Part shown: positions 19,651 to 28,528 of the stretch, in pieces
Layout: each line of letters opens with the position of its first letter
How positions within the stretch are numbered: position 1 is the stretch's first letter
Assembly: GCF_003931855.1 (NCBI RefSeq)
Contig: NZ_CP034248.1
Coordinates: 1,054,001 to 1,118,000, forward strand
DNA from: Paenibacillus lentus
Lineage (GTDB): Bacteria > Bacillota > Bacilli > Paenibacillales > Paenibacillaceae
Length of the DNA stretch: 64,000 bases
Reading direction: 5' to 3'
The notes under the pieces: generated by a model
What the model was told of the DNA's origin: nothing
Database searches by the model: none
The model's input: only the letters and a program-made list of their open reading frames with translations
Made by a program: the position numbers and the translations under genes

Positions 19651-20457
19651 ATGGGCTTACGATTTACGGTACTGTCGAGTGGTTCTACCGGGAATGCAAC
19701 GGTGGTTACTGATGGAGAGGTAACATTGATGATTGATGCGGGGTTTAGTGCCCGCCGTATAGATGAGTTGCTGCTTGAGCGCGGATTGACGGGGGAGAAT
19801 TTGACGGGCATACTGGTGACCCATGAGCATTCTGATCATATAAAAGGGCTTGGGCCAGTAGCGAGAAAATATAATCTGCCCATTTACGCCAATGAGAAGA
19901 CGTGGCAGGCGATGGAGAAATCGATTGGCAACATTGCTGAGGAAAATCGTTGTCTTCTGGGAACGGGAGAATCACGCGATTTTGGTTCTATGCGAGTAGA
20001 ATCGTTCGGCATTTCGCATGATGCGGCCGAGCCTGTCGGCTATAGTTTTAGCGACGGGCGGGAGAAGCTGAGTGTTTGTACCGATTTGGGCTATGCCAGT
20101 GATAAAGTGAAGCAAGCCATTGCGGATTCCGATGTGCTTGTACTTGAGGCGAATCATGATATCGAAATGCTGCGCATGGGGCGTTATCCCTGGAACATTA
20201 AACGGCGCATACTTGGCGATATGGGGCATCTATCGAATGAGGCTTCCGGCGAGGTGCTTAGCGAGCTGCTGAACGGCCGCATGAAGCGAGCCTACCTAGC
20301 TCATCTCAGCCAAGAGCACAACATGCTGGATTTAGCCAAAATGTCGGTTCGCAGCGCCATGGAGGATCGCGGTTGCTTCTACCGGGACAGCGAATTCCGT
20401 CTTTGCGACACTTATGCGGATCGTCCTACGCCGTGGGATAAGGTGGGCGAGCGTTAA
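19651..20457 (+). CDS. walJ: Metallo-beta-lactamase-fold exonuclease WalJ (YycJ)
   Basis: 268 residues. ATG 19651 (MGLRFTVLSSGSTGN) is chosen: AAAGGAG lies 11 bases upstream, whereas ATG 19642 is only 2 bases away. Metal ligands H58, H60, D62, H63 in THEHSDHIKG and later His/Asp residues of the fold are present. YycJ is a 5'-exonuclease linked to DNA repair and cell division coordination. Its 3' end overlaps a small gene on the other strand by 32 bases. Confidence 0.94.
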   Translation: MGLRFTVLSSGSTGNATVVTDGEVTLMIDAGFSARRIDELLLERGLTGENLTGILVTHEHSDHIKGLGPVARKYNLPIYANEKTWQAMEKSIGNIAEENRCLLGTGESRDFGSMRVESFGISHDAAEPVGYSFSDGREKLSVCTDLGYASDKVKQAIADSDVLVLEANHDIEMLRMGRYPWNIKRRILGDMGHLSNEASGEVLSELLNGRMKRAYLAHLSQEHNMLDLAKMSVRSAMEDRGCFYRDSEFRLCDTYADRPTPWDKVGER

Positions 20458-20632
20458 TGTGCTCCAGCTCGAAAGCTCTTTGTGCAATTTCATCACGGCT
20501 AAGAACGCCCTTCTCAATGAGCAGCTCCATCATGGCGCTTAGCGCCAGTAGCTGCTGGTAATGATCTTCCTTGAGATCGGCTAATTTGGCCAAGATATTG
20601 ACCTCATTCATCGGGGAGAAATAAGAATCCAT
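20426..20632 (-). CDS. Small hypothetical protein, 68 residues
   Basis: Start chosen at ATG 20632 with AAGGAGG six bases upstream (an ATG at 20638 abuts the site). Predicted soluble and helical: MDSYFSPMNEVNILAKLADL, then a segment LIEKGVLSRDEIAQ that resembles the short N-terminal helices of nitrile-hydratase-beta-type proteins, but this is only a resemblance. Tail-to-tail overlap with walJ. The strong ribosome site and amphipathic helices support a real gene. Confidence 0.65.
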   Translation of the reverse strand: MDSYFSPMNEVNILAKLADLKEDHYQQLLALSAMMELLIEKGVLSRDEIAQRAFELEHINARPPYPTA

Positions 20633-20723
20633 AATCATCCTCCTTAAGTTGAAATTCCCGGTATTTCCCTCCATGGAAAAAACCTTCAGTAACGCGTCGT
20701 ATATGATAGAATGAATCTATGAA

Positions 20724-20793
20724 GATATCGCAAGAAAAACTACCGCTAACCGCGGTCTGTCTGTTTAGAGCTTACAACGATAATGTTTTTCTT
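20724..20793 (+). repeat. 70-bp intergenic repeat, copy 1
   Basis: Begins GATATCGCAAGAAAAACTAC and ends AATGTTTTTCTT. Matches copy 2 at about 66 of 70 positions. Its ends can pair (AAGAAAAAC with GTTTTTCTT) and CCGCGG lies in the middle, so the transcript can fold. Confidence 0.9.
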
Positions 20794-20830
20794 TAGATAT
20801 CAAACTGAAATACATCTGGCATAGCATCTT

Positions 20831-20900
20831 GATATCGCAAGAAAAACTACCATTAACCGCGGTCTGTCAGCTTAGAGCTTACAACGATAATGTTTTTCTT
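20831..20900 (+). repeat. 70-bp intergenic repeat, copy 2
   Basis: Direct repeat of 20724-20793, separated from it by 37 bases. The remainder of this 511-base gap (20633-21143) between the small gene and htrA holds no other recognisable element apart from the htrA ribosome site. Confidence 0.9.
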
Positions 20901-21143
20901 ATTAGTGTAGTCTATTATGAGTGGAAACATTCCCTAATGCTTAAAAAATTAAAGAATCGCGGGAAGCCAGCAACTTCATACTGAACCATCTCGTCAGAAG
21001 GTAAGGGTTTGTACGGACATATGGCTTTGCCTACCCGGAATAAGGTGAAGTAGAGCTTCACTTCTTTATGATTACAAGTTGTGAGAATGAGACGTACGGG
21101 AGCAAATGGCCTGGGAGCAGAGTCACGGAGGGAGAGAGTTCGG

Positions 21144-22433
21144 ATGGGATTGTTTGATGACGATTTTTATTCCACGAAGGTATCGCGGCGGTACGAGCGT
21201 AGAATGGAGAGCAATCGCGGCTGGAAAAGAAGGAAGCGCGGCTCGGGATGGTCGACACTGCAGATTTCGATCGTCTCTTCTGTGCTCAGCGCGATTGTGG
21301 CGGTCCTGATGTTCAGCTTCATTACGGGTCTTCCTTCTTCTAAGGCTAGTATTGGCTCCGGTGGAGGGGCTATTTTCGGCGGCGATCTTGACCCGTTCAG
21401 CCGCATTAGCACGGCTGCTGCTAAAGTCGGGCCAACGGTCGTTAGCATTCTGAACCATAACGAATTGTCGGGCGGCGATCCAGAGCAGGCGGCATTAGGA
21501 TCTGGGGTTATTTTTAAGAAGGAGAAGGGCAAGGCCTTCATTATTACGAATGCGCATGTTATTTCCGGAGCGAGCGATTTGGAAATCTTGACGAGCAGTG
21601 GTGATTCTAAAGAAGCTAAAGTTGTGGGGCAAGATGCAATTAGTGATATTGCCGTTTTGGAAGTCGACGATAAGGGGATTACTTCAGTCATTACGCTGGG
21701 TGATTCCACCAGCCTGCGGCCAGGCGAGACGGTGCTTGCCATAGGAAATCCGTTGGGTCTCGGGGGGACGCTGACTTCAGGCATTATCAGCTATACGAGC
21801 CGTGTGATTCCTGTATCGATCAACCAGGACGGCAACTATGACTGGGAGCAGGAAGTGATTCAGACGGATGCGGCGATCAATGACGGCAATAGTGGAGGGG
21901 CGCTAGTCAATCTAAACGGTGAGTTGATTGGTATTAATACGATGAAGATCGCTGATATGGGCGTTGAAGGCCTTGGATTCGCAATTCCGGTCAGCGAGGT
22001 CATGAAATCGGTCGACGATTTGATGGAGTTCGGGAGGGTGGCTCGTCCATTTTTGGGCGTATATACTCTGAATTTGAACAATCCGTTCTCTGAGTTTAGC
22101 GAGGAAGATTATCGCGAATTGATGCTGCCGAAGGATGTAAAGGAAGGTGTCATTGTGCTGGAGGCTCACGGTCCGGCGAAGTCGGCGGGGCTAAAGCTAA
22201 ATGATGTCATTGTCCAGCTTGATAAGCAGCCGATCCATTCGACGCTTGATCTACGCAAGTACTTGTATGGGCACAAGAAAATTGGTGAAGAGCTGGAGGT
22301 CAGCTTTTATCGGGACGGCGAGTTGCAGCGAGTTAAGGTGAAGCTCGCGGATAAGCCTGAAGATGCAGAGCTGGAGGACGATATATACGAGGGAGAGTAT
22401 GATTCCGATCAGGAATTCCGCCTGGATGAATAG
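21144..22433 (+). CDS. htrA: HtrA-like membrane serine protease
   Basis: 429 residues from ATG 21144 (MGLFDDDFYS), with GGAGGGAG upstream; the open frame begins earlier but lacks a ribosome site. Arg/Lys-rich cytoplasmic N-terminus, a membrane helix (about 50-72), trypsin-like domain with catalytic H138 (TNAHV), D168 (DIAVLE) and S250 (NDGNSGGALVN), then one PDZ domain (about 310-400) and an acidic tail. Degrades misfolded proteins outside the membrane. Position after walJ matches yycK/htrC of Bacillus. Confidence 0.95.
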   Translation: MGLFDDDFYSTKVSRRYERRMESNRGWKRRKRGSGWSTLQISIVSSVLSAIVAVLMFSFITGLPSSKASIGSGGGAIFGGDLDPFSRISTAAAKVGPTVVSILNHNELSGGDPEQAALGSGVIFKKEKGKAFIITNAHVISGASDLEILTSSGDSKEAKVVGQDAISDIAVLEVDDKGITSVITLGDSTSLRPGETVLAIGNPLGLGGTLTSGIISYTSRVIPVSINQDGNYDWEQEVIQTDAAINDGNSGGALVNLNGELIGINTMKIADMGVEGLGFAIPVSEVMKSVDDLMEFGRVARPFLGVYTLNLNNPFSEFSEEDYRELMLPKDVKEGVIVLEAHGPAKSAGLKLNDVIVQLDKQPIHSTLDLRKYLYGHKKIGEELEVSFYRDGELQRVKVKLADKPEDAELEDDIYEGEYDSDQEFRLDE

Positions 22434-22500
22434 TAGAGCGTTGAGCTTAATCCACAGTACCTGTAATAAGTGTCTGTTTTGAAGCGAATGAAGTTAATAT

Positions 22501-22562
22501 AAGGGATCACATTACGAGATAGCCGCATGAAGCACGGTGAAGAAGTAATTGTGGTCCCTTTC
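22501..22562 (+). terminator. Stem-loop terminator after htrA
   Basis: AAGGGATCACATTAC pairs with GTAATTGTGGTCCCTT around a loop of about 30 bases and is followed by TCTT; the stem is strong but the T tract is short. Confidence 0.6.
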
Positions 22563-22586
22563 TTGCGATAGAAGGAGGTAGATGAA

Positions 22587-24194
22587 ATGACAGCTCCGTT
22601 TGCAAGCAAGATGAGACCGCATTTACTTCAGGAGATGGAACGAGCGCCCCTTGATTTACTCATCATCGGCGGTGGAATTACTGGCGCTGGAATTGCCCTA
22701 GATGCAGCTGCCCGGGGTATGAGAGTGGGTCTTGTCGATATGCAGGACTATGGGGCGGGTACATCGAGTCGATCGACGAAGCTCGTTCATGGCGGGTTGC
22801 GTTATTTGAAGCAACTCAACATTGGCATTGTGGCTGAGGTGGGTAAAGAACGGGCGATTGTGTATGAGAACGGACCGCATGTGACGCTGCCGGAACGAAT
22901 GCTCCTGCCAATTTATAAGGAGGGCACGTTCGGCAGGTTCAGTACGGCGCTTGGGCTCAAGGCATATGATTACTTGGCTGGCGTGAAGCGGGGGGAGCGC
23001 CGACAAATGTTGAACGCGGAACAGACGCTGATGAAGGAGCCGCTGCTGCGCCAAGAAGGTTTGCAGGGTGGGGGCTATTATGTGGAGTATCGCACAGATG
23101 ATGCCAGGCTAACGTTAGAGGTGCTAAAGGAAGCGGCGGCGCATGGAGCGCTTGCCGTGAATTATGCGTGTCTGGAGCGGTTTAGTTATGAAGAAGGCCG
23201 GGTTGTGGGCGCAGAAATTGCGGATGTTCTAAGCGGCCGGGTTGTTAGGGTGAGGGCTAGGCGAGTCGTGAATGCAGCTGGCCCATGGGTGGATACGCTG
23301 CGGCAGCTCGACGGCTCGAAGCAGGGCAAACGGCTGCTGCTGACCAAGGGAGTTCATCTTGTGGTGGATCAGCGTCGTTTTCCGCTTAGCCAGGCCGTGT
23401 ACTTCGATACGCAGGATGGCAGAATGATGTTCGCCATTCCTCGCGACGGTAAGACGTATATAGGTACTACGGATACGGAATATGCAGGGGATATGACGCA
23501 TCCCCGCATGACAGAGCCGGATCGGCAGTATTTGCTCGATGCGGTGAATGGCATGTTCCCGGAATTGAGGGTTACGGAGGAGGACATCGAATCCAGCTGG
23601 GCGGGCATCCGCCCGCTCATTTACGAGGAAGGGAAAGGTCCTTCGGAAATATTCCGCAAGGATGAGATCTGGCAGTCGGATTCCAGGCTGATCACCATAG
23701 CTGGCGGCAAGCTGACGGGCTACCGTAAGATGGCGGAGACTGTGGTGGATCGGGTTGCGGCTCAATTGGAGGAGGAAGCTGTAAAGGCTGTACAGGATTC
23801 AGAAGCACTGGAAGCAAAAGGAGCAAACGCAGCTGTGGCGGGGGAGGCAGTTGAGGAGGCGGAGATCATCCCACCGACCGCCAAGACTGAAACAGCGGAA
23901 GAGCCTGCTGCTGCACCCCGTGTGTCTGATGCGGCTGGCCTTCCTTTGGAAGTGAGCATGCCATTGTTGTACGCGATGGAGTATGAGATGGCGGTGACGC
24001 TGGAGGATTTTTTTGTCCGCCGGACAGGAGCGTTGCTGTTTAATATCGATTGGGTAAGGAAATGGAAGGAGCCTGCTGCCGTGTATATGGCATTGTATTT
24101 GGACTGGAGCGCCGAGGAGCAGGCTCGTTATTTGGAGCAACTAGAGAAGCAATTGCATGATGCAGTCGTGCCAGAGGATGCAGTGGAAGGATAG
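22587..24194 (+). CDS. glpD: FAD-dependent glycerol-3-phosphate dehydrogenase
   Basis: 535 residues. Oxidises glycerol-3-phosphate to dihydroxyacetone phosphate at the membrane. FAD-binding GGGITGAGIALDAAARG starts near residue 26; RSTKLVHGGLRYL and GGKLTGYRKMAE are family signatures. The C-terminal domain is unusual: after GGKLTGYRKMAE a stretch of about 60 residues rich in Ala, Glu and Pro (about 394-455) replaces the usual first helices, and only the last helical part (YEMAVTLEDFFVRRTG) is kept. Start behind GAAGGAGGTAGATGAA. No glpF or glpK is adjacent, so a link to glycerol uptake cannot be read here. Confidence 0.9.
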   Translation: MTAPFASKMRPHLLQEMERAPLDLLIIGGGITGAGIALDAAARGMRVGLVDMQDYGAGTSSRSTKLVHGGLRYLKQLNIGIVAEVGKERAIVYENGPHVTLPERMLLPIYKEGTFGRFSTALGLKAYDYLAGVKRGERRQMLNAEQTLMKEPLLRQEGLQGGGYYVEYRTDDARLTLEVLKEAAAHGALAVNYACLERFSYEEGRVVGAEIADVLSGRVVRVRARRVVNAAGPWVDTLRQLDGSKQGKRLLLTKGVHLVVDQRRFPLSQAVYFDTQDGRMMFAIPRDGKTYIGTTDTEYAGDMTHPRMTEPDRQYLLDAVNGMFPELRVTEEDIESSWAGIRPLIYEEGKGPSEIFRKDEIWQSDSRLITIAGGKLTGYRKMAETVVDRVAAQLEEEAVKAVQDSEALEAKGANAAVAGEAVEEAEIIPPTAKTETAEEPAAAPRVSDAAGLPLEVSMPLLYAMEYEMAVTLEDFFVRRTGALLFNIDWVRKWKEPAAVYMALYLDWSAEEQARYLEQLEKQLHDAVVPEDAVEG

Positions 24195-24358
24195 CACGCA
24201 GGATGATGCGAGAACGGGGTATATTTACAGTACAATTTGTGAGGAAAGATAGTTCCTTTTTGCCCCGGAGTGTGGTAGAACTGAAAAGGGTATACTGTGT
24301 TTACGTGGAATCGAGAGTCGGATCGTGAGACGTGCTAGAGAAAGGATGCTTTCACTTT

Positions 24359-24526
24359 ATGTATGTAGTTTGCAAAGATCATGTAGAATTAGCGATCGAT
24401 ATGTTCGTGGACGAATTCGAGGAGGCTCCGGACATTGTCGATCTGGATCAAACGAAGTTTATCGAATGGGATCCCCCTGTGACTTGTGAGGAATGCGAGC
24501 AGCGGGCGAAGTTTTTGATTATTTGA
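24359..24526 (+). CDS. CxxH/CxxC small protein
   Basis: 55 residues from ATG 24359. Contains VCKDH (C-x-x-H) near the N-terminus and CEECEQ (C-x-x-C) near the C-terminus, with an acidic middle, which is the pattern of a small protein family found next to the wal cluster and rlmH in Bacillales (CxxH/CxxC protein). Probably a zinc-binding protein of unknown role. The ribosome site AAAGGA is about 13 bases upstream, rather far; an in-frame GTG at 24332 is less likely. Confidence 0.8.
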   Translation: MYVVCKDHVELAIDMFVDEFEEAPDIVDLDQTKFIEWDPPVTCEECEQRAKFLII

Positions 24527-24587
24527 GACACGGTCAGTCCTCTGAAAATGCAAAATGTACATCGATAGACGTTATTTGTTATGCAAG

Positions 24588-24627
24588 GGCAGCCTACTTC
24601 TTTTTATAGGAGGAGAGCTGCCTTTTT
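24588..24627 (+). terminator. Rho-independent terminator
   Basis: GGCAGC (24588-24593) pairs with GCTGCC (24617-24622), extended by partial pairing of CTACTTC with GGAGGAG-type bases, then TTTTT. It closes the wal-side transcription unit before the glucarate gene block. Confidence 0.8.
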
Positions 24628-24861
24628 GTGTCTGGCCCAGGTAACGGCACTATCTGAGGGGAAGCTAGCCCGCTATATTTAACAATTTATGTTGAGTTGA
24701 ACTGTTAGGCGTTGTGCTACCGCCCAATTTTTTTATAAAAAAAGATCGCAACATTGTGGATGGATAACAATGTCGGATATTAAACAGAAGTGTATAGTTA
24801 AACCATAGATGTTATTTAAAAAAATCTTTTGGTTGCGTATCCATGCACTGAATTGGACTCG

Positions 24862-24887
24862 GATTCGGTGCCGAATCTTGAATTCAA
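24862..24887. promoter_or_regulatory. Adjacent palindromes upstream of the glucarate genes
   Basis: GATTCGGTGCCGAATC (24862-24877) is a perfect palindrome with 7-bp arms, followed directly by TTGAATTCAA (24878-24887). They lie about 110 bases before the glycerate kinase start in a 472-base gap. A candidate operator, perhaps for the CdaR-like regulator; no second copy was noticed. The rest of the gap beyond the terminator shows nothing recognisable. Confidence 0.35.
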
Positions 24888-24998
24888 CGAGGTCAAGCAT
24901 AGGCCTTATTTTTTTGAAAGCGTATGATTGCAACGAATTTTTGGCACGGTGTGATACCGGTTGAATTCCAGATAAAGAGGATCATTAGGAGTGATGGA

Positions 24999-26171
24999 AT
25001 GAAGATTTTGATAGTGCCTGACTCATATAAAGGGAGTCTTAGCTCCAAAGAAGTAGCCGATTGTATGGAGCAAGGCATTTTGGACGTACTGCCTGAAGCG
25101 ATAGTACACAAAATTCCTATTGCCGACGGTGGCGAGGGTACGGTTGAGGCTATTCTTAGCGTTACCTGCGGGGAATCTCGAGAATTAGAAGTGATAGGGC
25201 CGCATGGGGGCCCGGTAACCGCCACTTACGGTGTTTATGATAATGGGCGATCCGCCGTCATTGAAATGGCTTCGGCATCGGGGATTATGCTGATGTCACA
25301 AGATAGTTTAAATCCATGGGGCGCGACAACTTATGGTACGGGACAGGTTATTAAAGCCGCACTTGAGGAAGGTGCCCGTAGGTTGGTGATCGGTATTGGA
25401 GGAAGCGCCACGAACGACGGCGGCGTTGGTATGGCACAAGCGTTGGGTGTTCGTTTTCTAGACGCTGCAGGGGAAGAGATCGGATTTGGCGGCGGCGAAC
25501 TGCAGCGTATTTGCTCAATCGATATGAGCGGCATCCATCCGACAATCGCCCAATGCGAAATAACGATAGCCAGCGATGTGACAAATCCGCTATGCGGACA
25601 TAAGGGGGCAGCTCATGTGTTTGGCCCACAGAAGGGTGCGACCCCTGAGATGGTTGTCAAGTTGGATGAAGGCCTTAAACATCTTGCGATGATTATCCGG
25701 GAGCAGGTCGGCATTGATATTGAGAATGTGGCGGGAGCAGGAGCAGCAGGTGGACTTGGCGCTGGCCTCATGGCTTTTTTAAACGCAAAGATGGCTCGGG
25801 GGATCGACATTGTGCTTGAAGCTGCCCGGTTTGATGAGGTAGTTCGTGATGCGGATTTGGTCTTTACAGGAGAAGGCCGAACCGATGCGCAGACTGTATT
25901 CGGAAAAACGCCAGCTGGGGTCGCGAAGCTATCCAAAAAATACAATAAACCAGTCATTTGTATTTCTGGCGGAGTCACGACGGAGGCTTTTGAAATTTAC
26001 AATATCGGCATTGATGTAATTATTGGAGCGACACAGATTCCTATGACATTGGAAGAAGCTATAGGAAAAACGCCAGCCAATATCCGCCATGCTGTATCCT
26101 CCGTGTTGCGAGCGATTCTAATTCCAGAGAAATACGGCATTGGCCGTCTCAGGAAGTTACCAGTGGTCTAG
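24999..26171 (+). CDS. garK: Glycerate kinase (GarK/GlxK family)
   Basis: 390 residues from ATG 24999 ([16 protein letters not shown]), with TTAGGAG upstream; earlier in-frame ATG lacks a site. Phosphorylates D-glycerate, in this family mostly to 2-phosphoglycerate. Family hallmarks: [49 protein letters not shown] and [11 protein letters not shown]. First of four genes that together make a glucarate catabolic path; the last ten residues (GRLRKLPVV) are basic and unlike the core. Confidence 0.94.
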   Translation: MKILIVPDSYKGSLSSKEVADCMEQGILDVLPEAIVHKIPIADGGEGTVEAILSVTCGESRELEVIGPHGGPVTATYGVYDNGRSAVIEMASASGIMLMSQDSLNPWGATTYGTGQVIKAALEEGARRLVIGIGGSATNDGGVGMAQALGVRFLDAAGEEIGFGGGELQRICSIDMSGIHPTIAQCEITIASDVTNPLCGHKGAAHVFGPQKGATPEMVVKLDEGLKHLAMIIREQVGIDIENVAGAGAAGGLGAGLMAFLNAKMARGIDIVLEAARFDEVVRDADLVFTGEGRTDAQTVFGKTPAGVAKLSKKYNKPVICISGGVTTEAFEIYNIGIDVIIGATQIPMTLEEAIGKTPANIRHAVSSVLRAILIPEKYGIGRLRKLPVV

Positions 26172-26215
26172 CTAACAATAAATTTATATACTTATCAAAT
26201 TCGGAGGTTCTTACC

Positions 26216-27583
26216 ATGATGAACGAGACAACTAAGCAGGAGCCGGCAGCATTTGCGGGAACGCCGATCATTACAGAAATGACTGTCATTCCGGTTGCCG
26301 GTCATGACAGCATGCTTCTGAATCTAAGTGGCGCACACGGCCCGTACTTTACGCGCAATATTGTGATTTTGAAGGACAACTCTGGCAGAACCGGTGTGGG
26401 TGAGGTACCCGGCGGGGAGAACATACGCAAAACGCTTGAGGATTCACGTGATCTGGTAGTTGGTCAATCTATTGGCACTTATAACAATATTCTAAACCAA
26501 ATGCGCATTGCCTTCGCAGACCGTGATGCCGGCGGACGTGGGCTGCAAACGTTCGATCTGCGCGTTGCTATTCATGCTGTCACGGCGATGGAAGCCGCGC
26601 TGCTTGATTTGGTCGGTCAATATCTCGGCGTTCCCGTAGCCGCTTTGCTTGGGGAAGGCCAGCAGCGCAAGAAGGTAGAGATGCTCGGATACTTGTTCTA
26701 TATCGGCGACAGAAATAAGACGGATCTCCCTTATTCCACACCTTACGAAGCCAACGATGAATGGTATGCTGTTCGCCGCGAAGAAGCCATGACGTCGGAA
26801 GCGATTGTACGTCTGGCCGAAGCCGCCTATAAGAAATACGGATTCAATGACTTCAAGCTTAAGGGGGGGGTGTTGCGTGGTGAAGAGGAAATCGAAGCAG
26901 TTACAGCTTTGGCTGAGCGTTTTCCCAATGCTCGCATTACACTGGATCCCAATGGCGGTTGGCTTTTGAAGGACGCTGTGCGCCTTTGTCGTGATAAACA
27001 CCAAGTATTGGCTTATGCCGAGGATCCTTGCGGGGCAGAGGAAGGATATTCAGGACGCGAAATAATGGCTGAGTTTAAAAAACAGACGGGACTGCCAACG
27101 GCTACGAATATGATTGCAACGGACTGGCGCCAATTGGGGCATACCCTAAGCCTGCAATCTGTTGATATTCCGCTGGCTGACCCGCATTTTTGGACGATGC
27201 AGGGCTCTGTTCGCGTCGCGCAGCTTTGCCATGAGTGGGGGCTGACCTGGGGGTCACACTCCAACAACCATTTCGATATATCATTAGCAATGTTTACGCA
27301 TGTAGCCGCGGCGGCTCCCGGTACTATTACAGCGATCGATACCCATTGGATTTGGCAGGAAGGAGAAGATCGGCTTACGAAAGAACCGTTTCAAATTGTT
27401 GATGGTATGGTCGAGGTTCCTGAAAAACCAGGATTAGGTGTAGAAATCGATATGGAGCAAGTTATGAAGGCGCACAAGTTGTATCAGAGCATGGGACTTG
27501 GCTCTCGGGATGATGCTGTGGCAATGCAGTATTTGATCCCGGGCTGGAAGTTTGATAACAAACGTCCTTGCATGATGCGTTAA
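26216..27583 (+). CDS. gudD: D-glucarate dehydratase
   Basis: 455 residues, enolase superfamily. Converts D-glucarate (and often L-idarate) to 5-keto-4-deoxyglucarate. N-terminal capping domain with the GARD/GudD-type opening ([21 protein letters not shown]), then a TIM barrel with the general base pair K-x-K in FKLKGG, metal ligands in LDPNGGW, EDPCG and TNM, and the second base His in SHSNNHFD. Start after CGGAGGTTCTTACC. It is 44 bases after garK. Confidence 0.93.
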   Translation: MMNETTKQEPAAFAGTPIITEMTVIPVAGHDSMLLNLSGAHGPYFTRNIVILKDNSGRTGVGEVPGGENIRKTLEDSRDLVVGQSIGTYNNILNQMRIAFADRDAGGRGLQTFDLRVAIHAVTAMEAALLDLVGQYLGVPVAALLGEGQQRKKVEMLGYLFYIGDRNKTDLPYSTPYEANDEWYAVRREEAMTSEAIVRLAEAAYKKYGFNDFKLKGGVLRGEEEIEAVTALAERFPNARITLDPNGGWLLKDAVRLCRDKHQVLAYAEDPCGAEEGYSGREIMAEFKKQTGLPTATNMIATDWRQLGHTLSLQSVDIPLADPHFWTMQGSVRVAQLCHEWGLTWGSHSNNHFDISLAMFTHVAAAAPGTITAIDTHWIWQEGEDRLTKEPFQIVDGMVEVPEKPGLGVEIDMEQVMKAHKLYQSMGLGSRDDAVAMQYLIPGWKFDNKRPCMMR

Positions 27584-27621
27584 ATAGACCTGATTTAGTA
27601 ATCTAAAGGAGGAATTATAAA

Positions 27622-28509
27622 ATGAAGAAGGTTGGATTTATTGGGCTTGGGATCATGGGAAAGCCAATGAGCTTGAATTTGATCAAAGCTGGCTATAATT
27701 TGGTTGTTCTTGACAGAAACTCCGAGGTAGTAGAGGAATTGAAAGCAGCAGGTGCGACCGTTGCTGTTAATCCTGCAGATGTGGCTAGACAGGTGGAAGT
27801 CGTCATTACGATGCTGCCCAACTCTCCACATGTGATGGAGGTAGTACTCGGCGAGAACGGTATTATCGAAGGAGCTAAACCAGGTACTGTTGTCATCGAT
27901 ATGAGTTCCATTGCTCCGCTCGTCAGTCAAGACATCGCTACTACACTTGAGCAGCGGAGCGTTGCCTTCCTGGATGCCCCGGTTAGTGGCGGAGAGCCGA
28001 AGGCGATCGACGGTACTCTGTCAGTTATGGTCGGCGGAGACAAGAAGCTGTTCGATGAGTACTATGATCTTCTGAAGGCGATGGCGGGCTCTGTAGTACA
28101 CACTGGCAAGGTTGGTGCAGGGAACATTACCAAATTGGCGAATCAAGTGGTTGTTGCTCTAAATATTGCCGCCTTGTCTGAAGCATTTGTCTTGGCCAAT
28201 AAGGCAGGGGTTGAGCCAGAGTTGGTATTTGAAGCGATTCGCGGCGGATTGGCAGGAAGTACGGTCATGGAAGCGAAAGCCCCATTGATGCTGGATCGGA
28301 AGTTCGATCCTGGCTTCCGAATCGATTTGCATATTAAGGATTTAACGAATGCACTGGAAACTTCGCACGGCATCGGTGTACCGCTTCCGCTTACCGCTTC
28401 GGTGCTGGAAATGATGCATGCGCTCAAAGTGGACGGTTTGGGAACTGCCGATCATAGCGCGCTGCTGCAATATTATGAAAAGTTGGCCCATACAGAAGTT
28501 AAACGATAA
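27622..28509 (+). CDS. garR: Tartronate semialdehyde reductase (2-hydroxy-3-oxopropionate reductase)
   Basis: 295 residues, beta-hydroxyacid dehydrogenase family. N-terminal NAD(P) motif FIGLGIMGKPMSLNL, substrate loop DAPVSGGEPKAIDGTLSVMVGG, and catalytic Lys in GAGNITKLANQ. Reduces tartronate semialdehyde to D-glycerate. Within the family it could in principle be a 3-hydroxyisobutyrate dehydrogenase, but the neighbours garK and gudD make GarR much more likely. Start after AAAGGAGGAATTATAAA. Confidence 0.9.
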   Translation: MKKVGFIGLGIMGKPMSLNLIKAGYNLVVLDRNSEVVEELKAAGATVAVNPADVARQVEVVITMLPNSPHVMEVVLGENGIIEGAKPGTVVIDMSSIAPLVSQDIATTLEQRSVAFLDAPVSGGEPKAIDGTLSVMVGGDKKLFDEYYDLLKAMAGSVVHTGKVGAGNITKLANQVVVALNIAALSEAFVLANKAGVEPELVFEAIRGGLAGSTVMEAKAPLMLDRKFDPGFRIDLHIKDLTNALETSHGIGVPLPLTASVLEMMHALKVDGLGTADHSALLQYYEKLAHTEVKR

Positions 28510-28528
28510 TCTGCGAGGAGATGTCGCT

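Noticed and set aside
20426-20674. Longer start for the small gene opposite walJ
   Set aside because: The upstream codons overlap the AAGGAGG site; the ATG six bases after it is the better start.
20724-20900. CRISPR array
   Set aside because: Only two repeats, 70 bases long with a 37-base spacer and no cas genes; repeats of a CRISPR are shorter and more numerous.
24912-24930. cre site before the glycerate kinase gene
   Set aside because: Only the left half (TGAAAGCG) fits; the right half does not.
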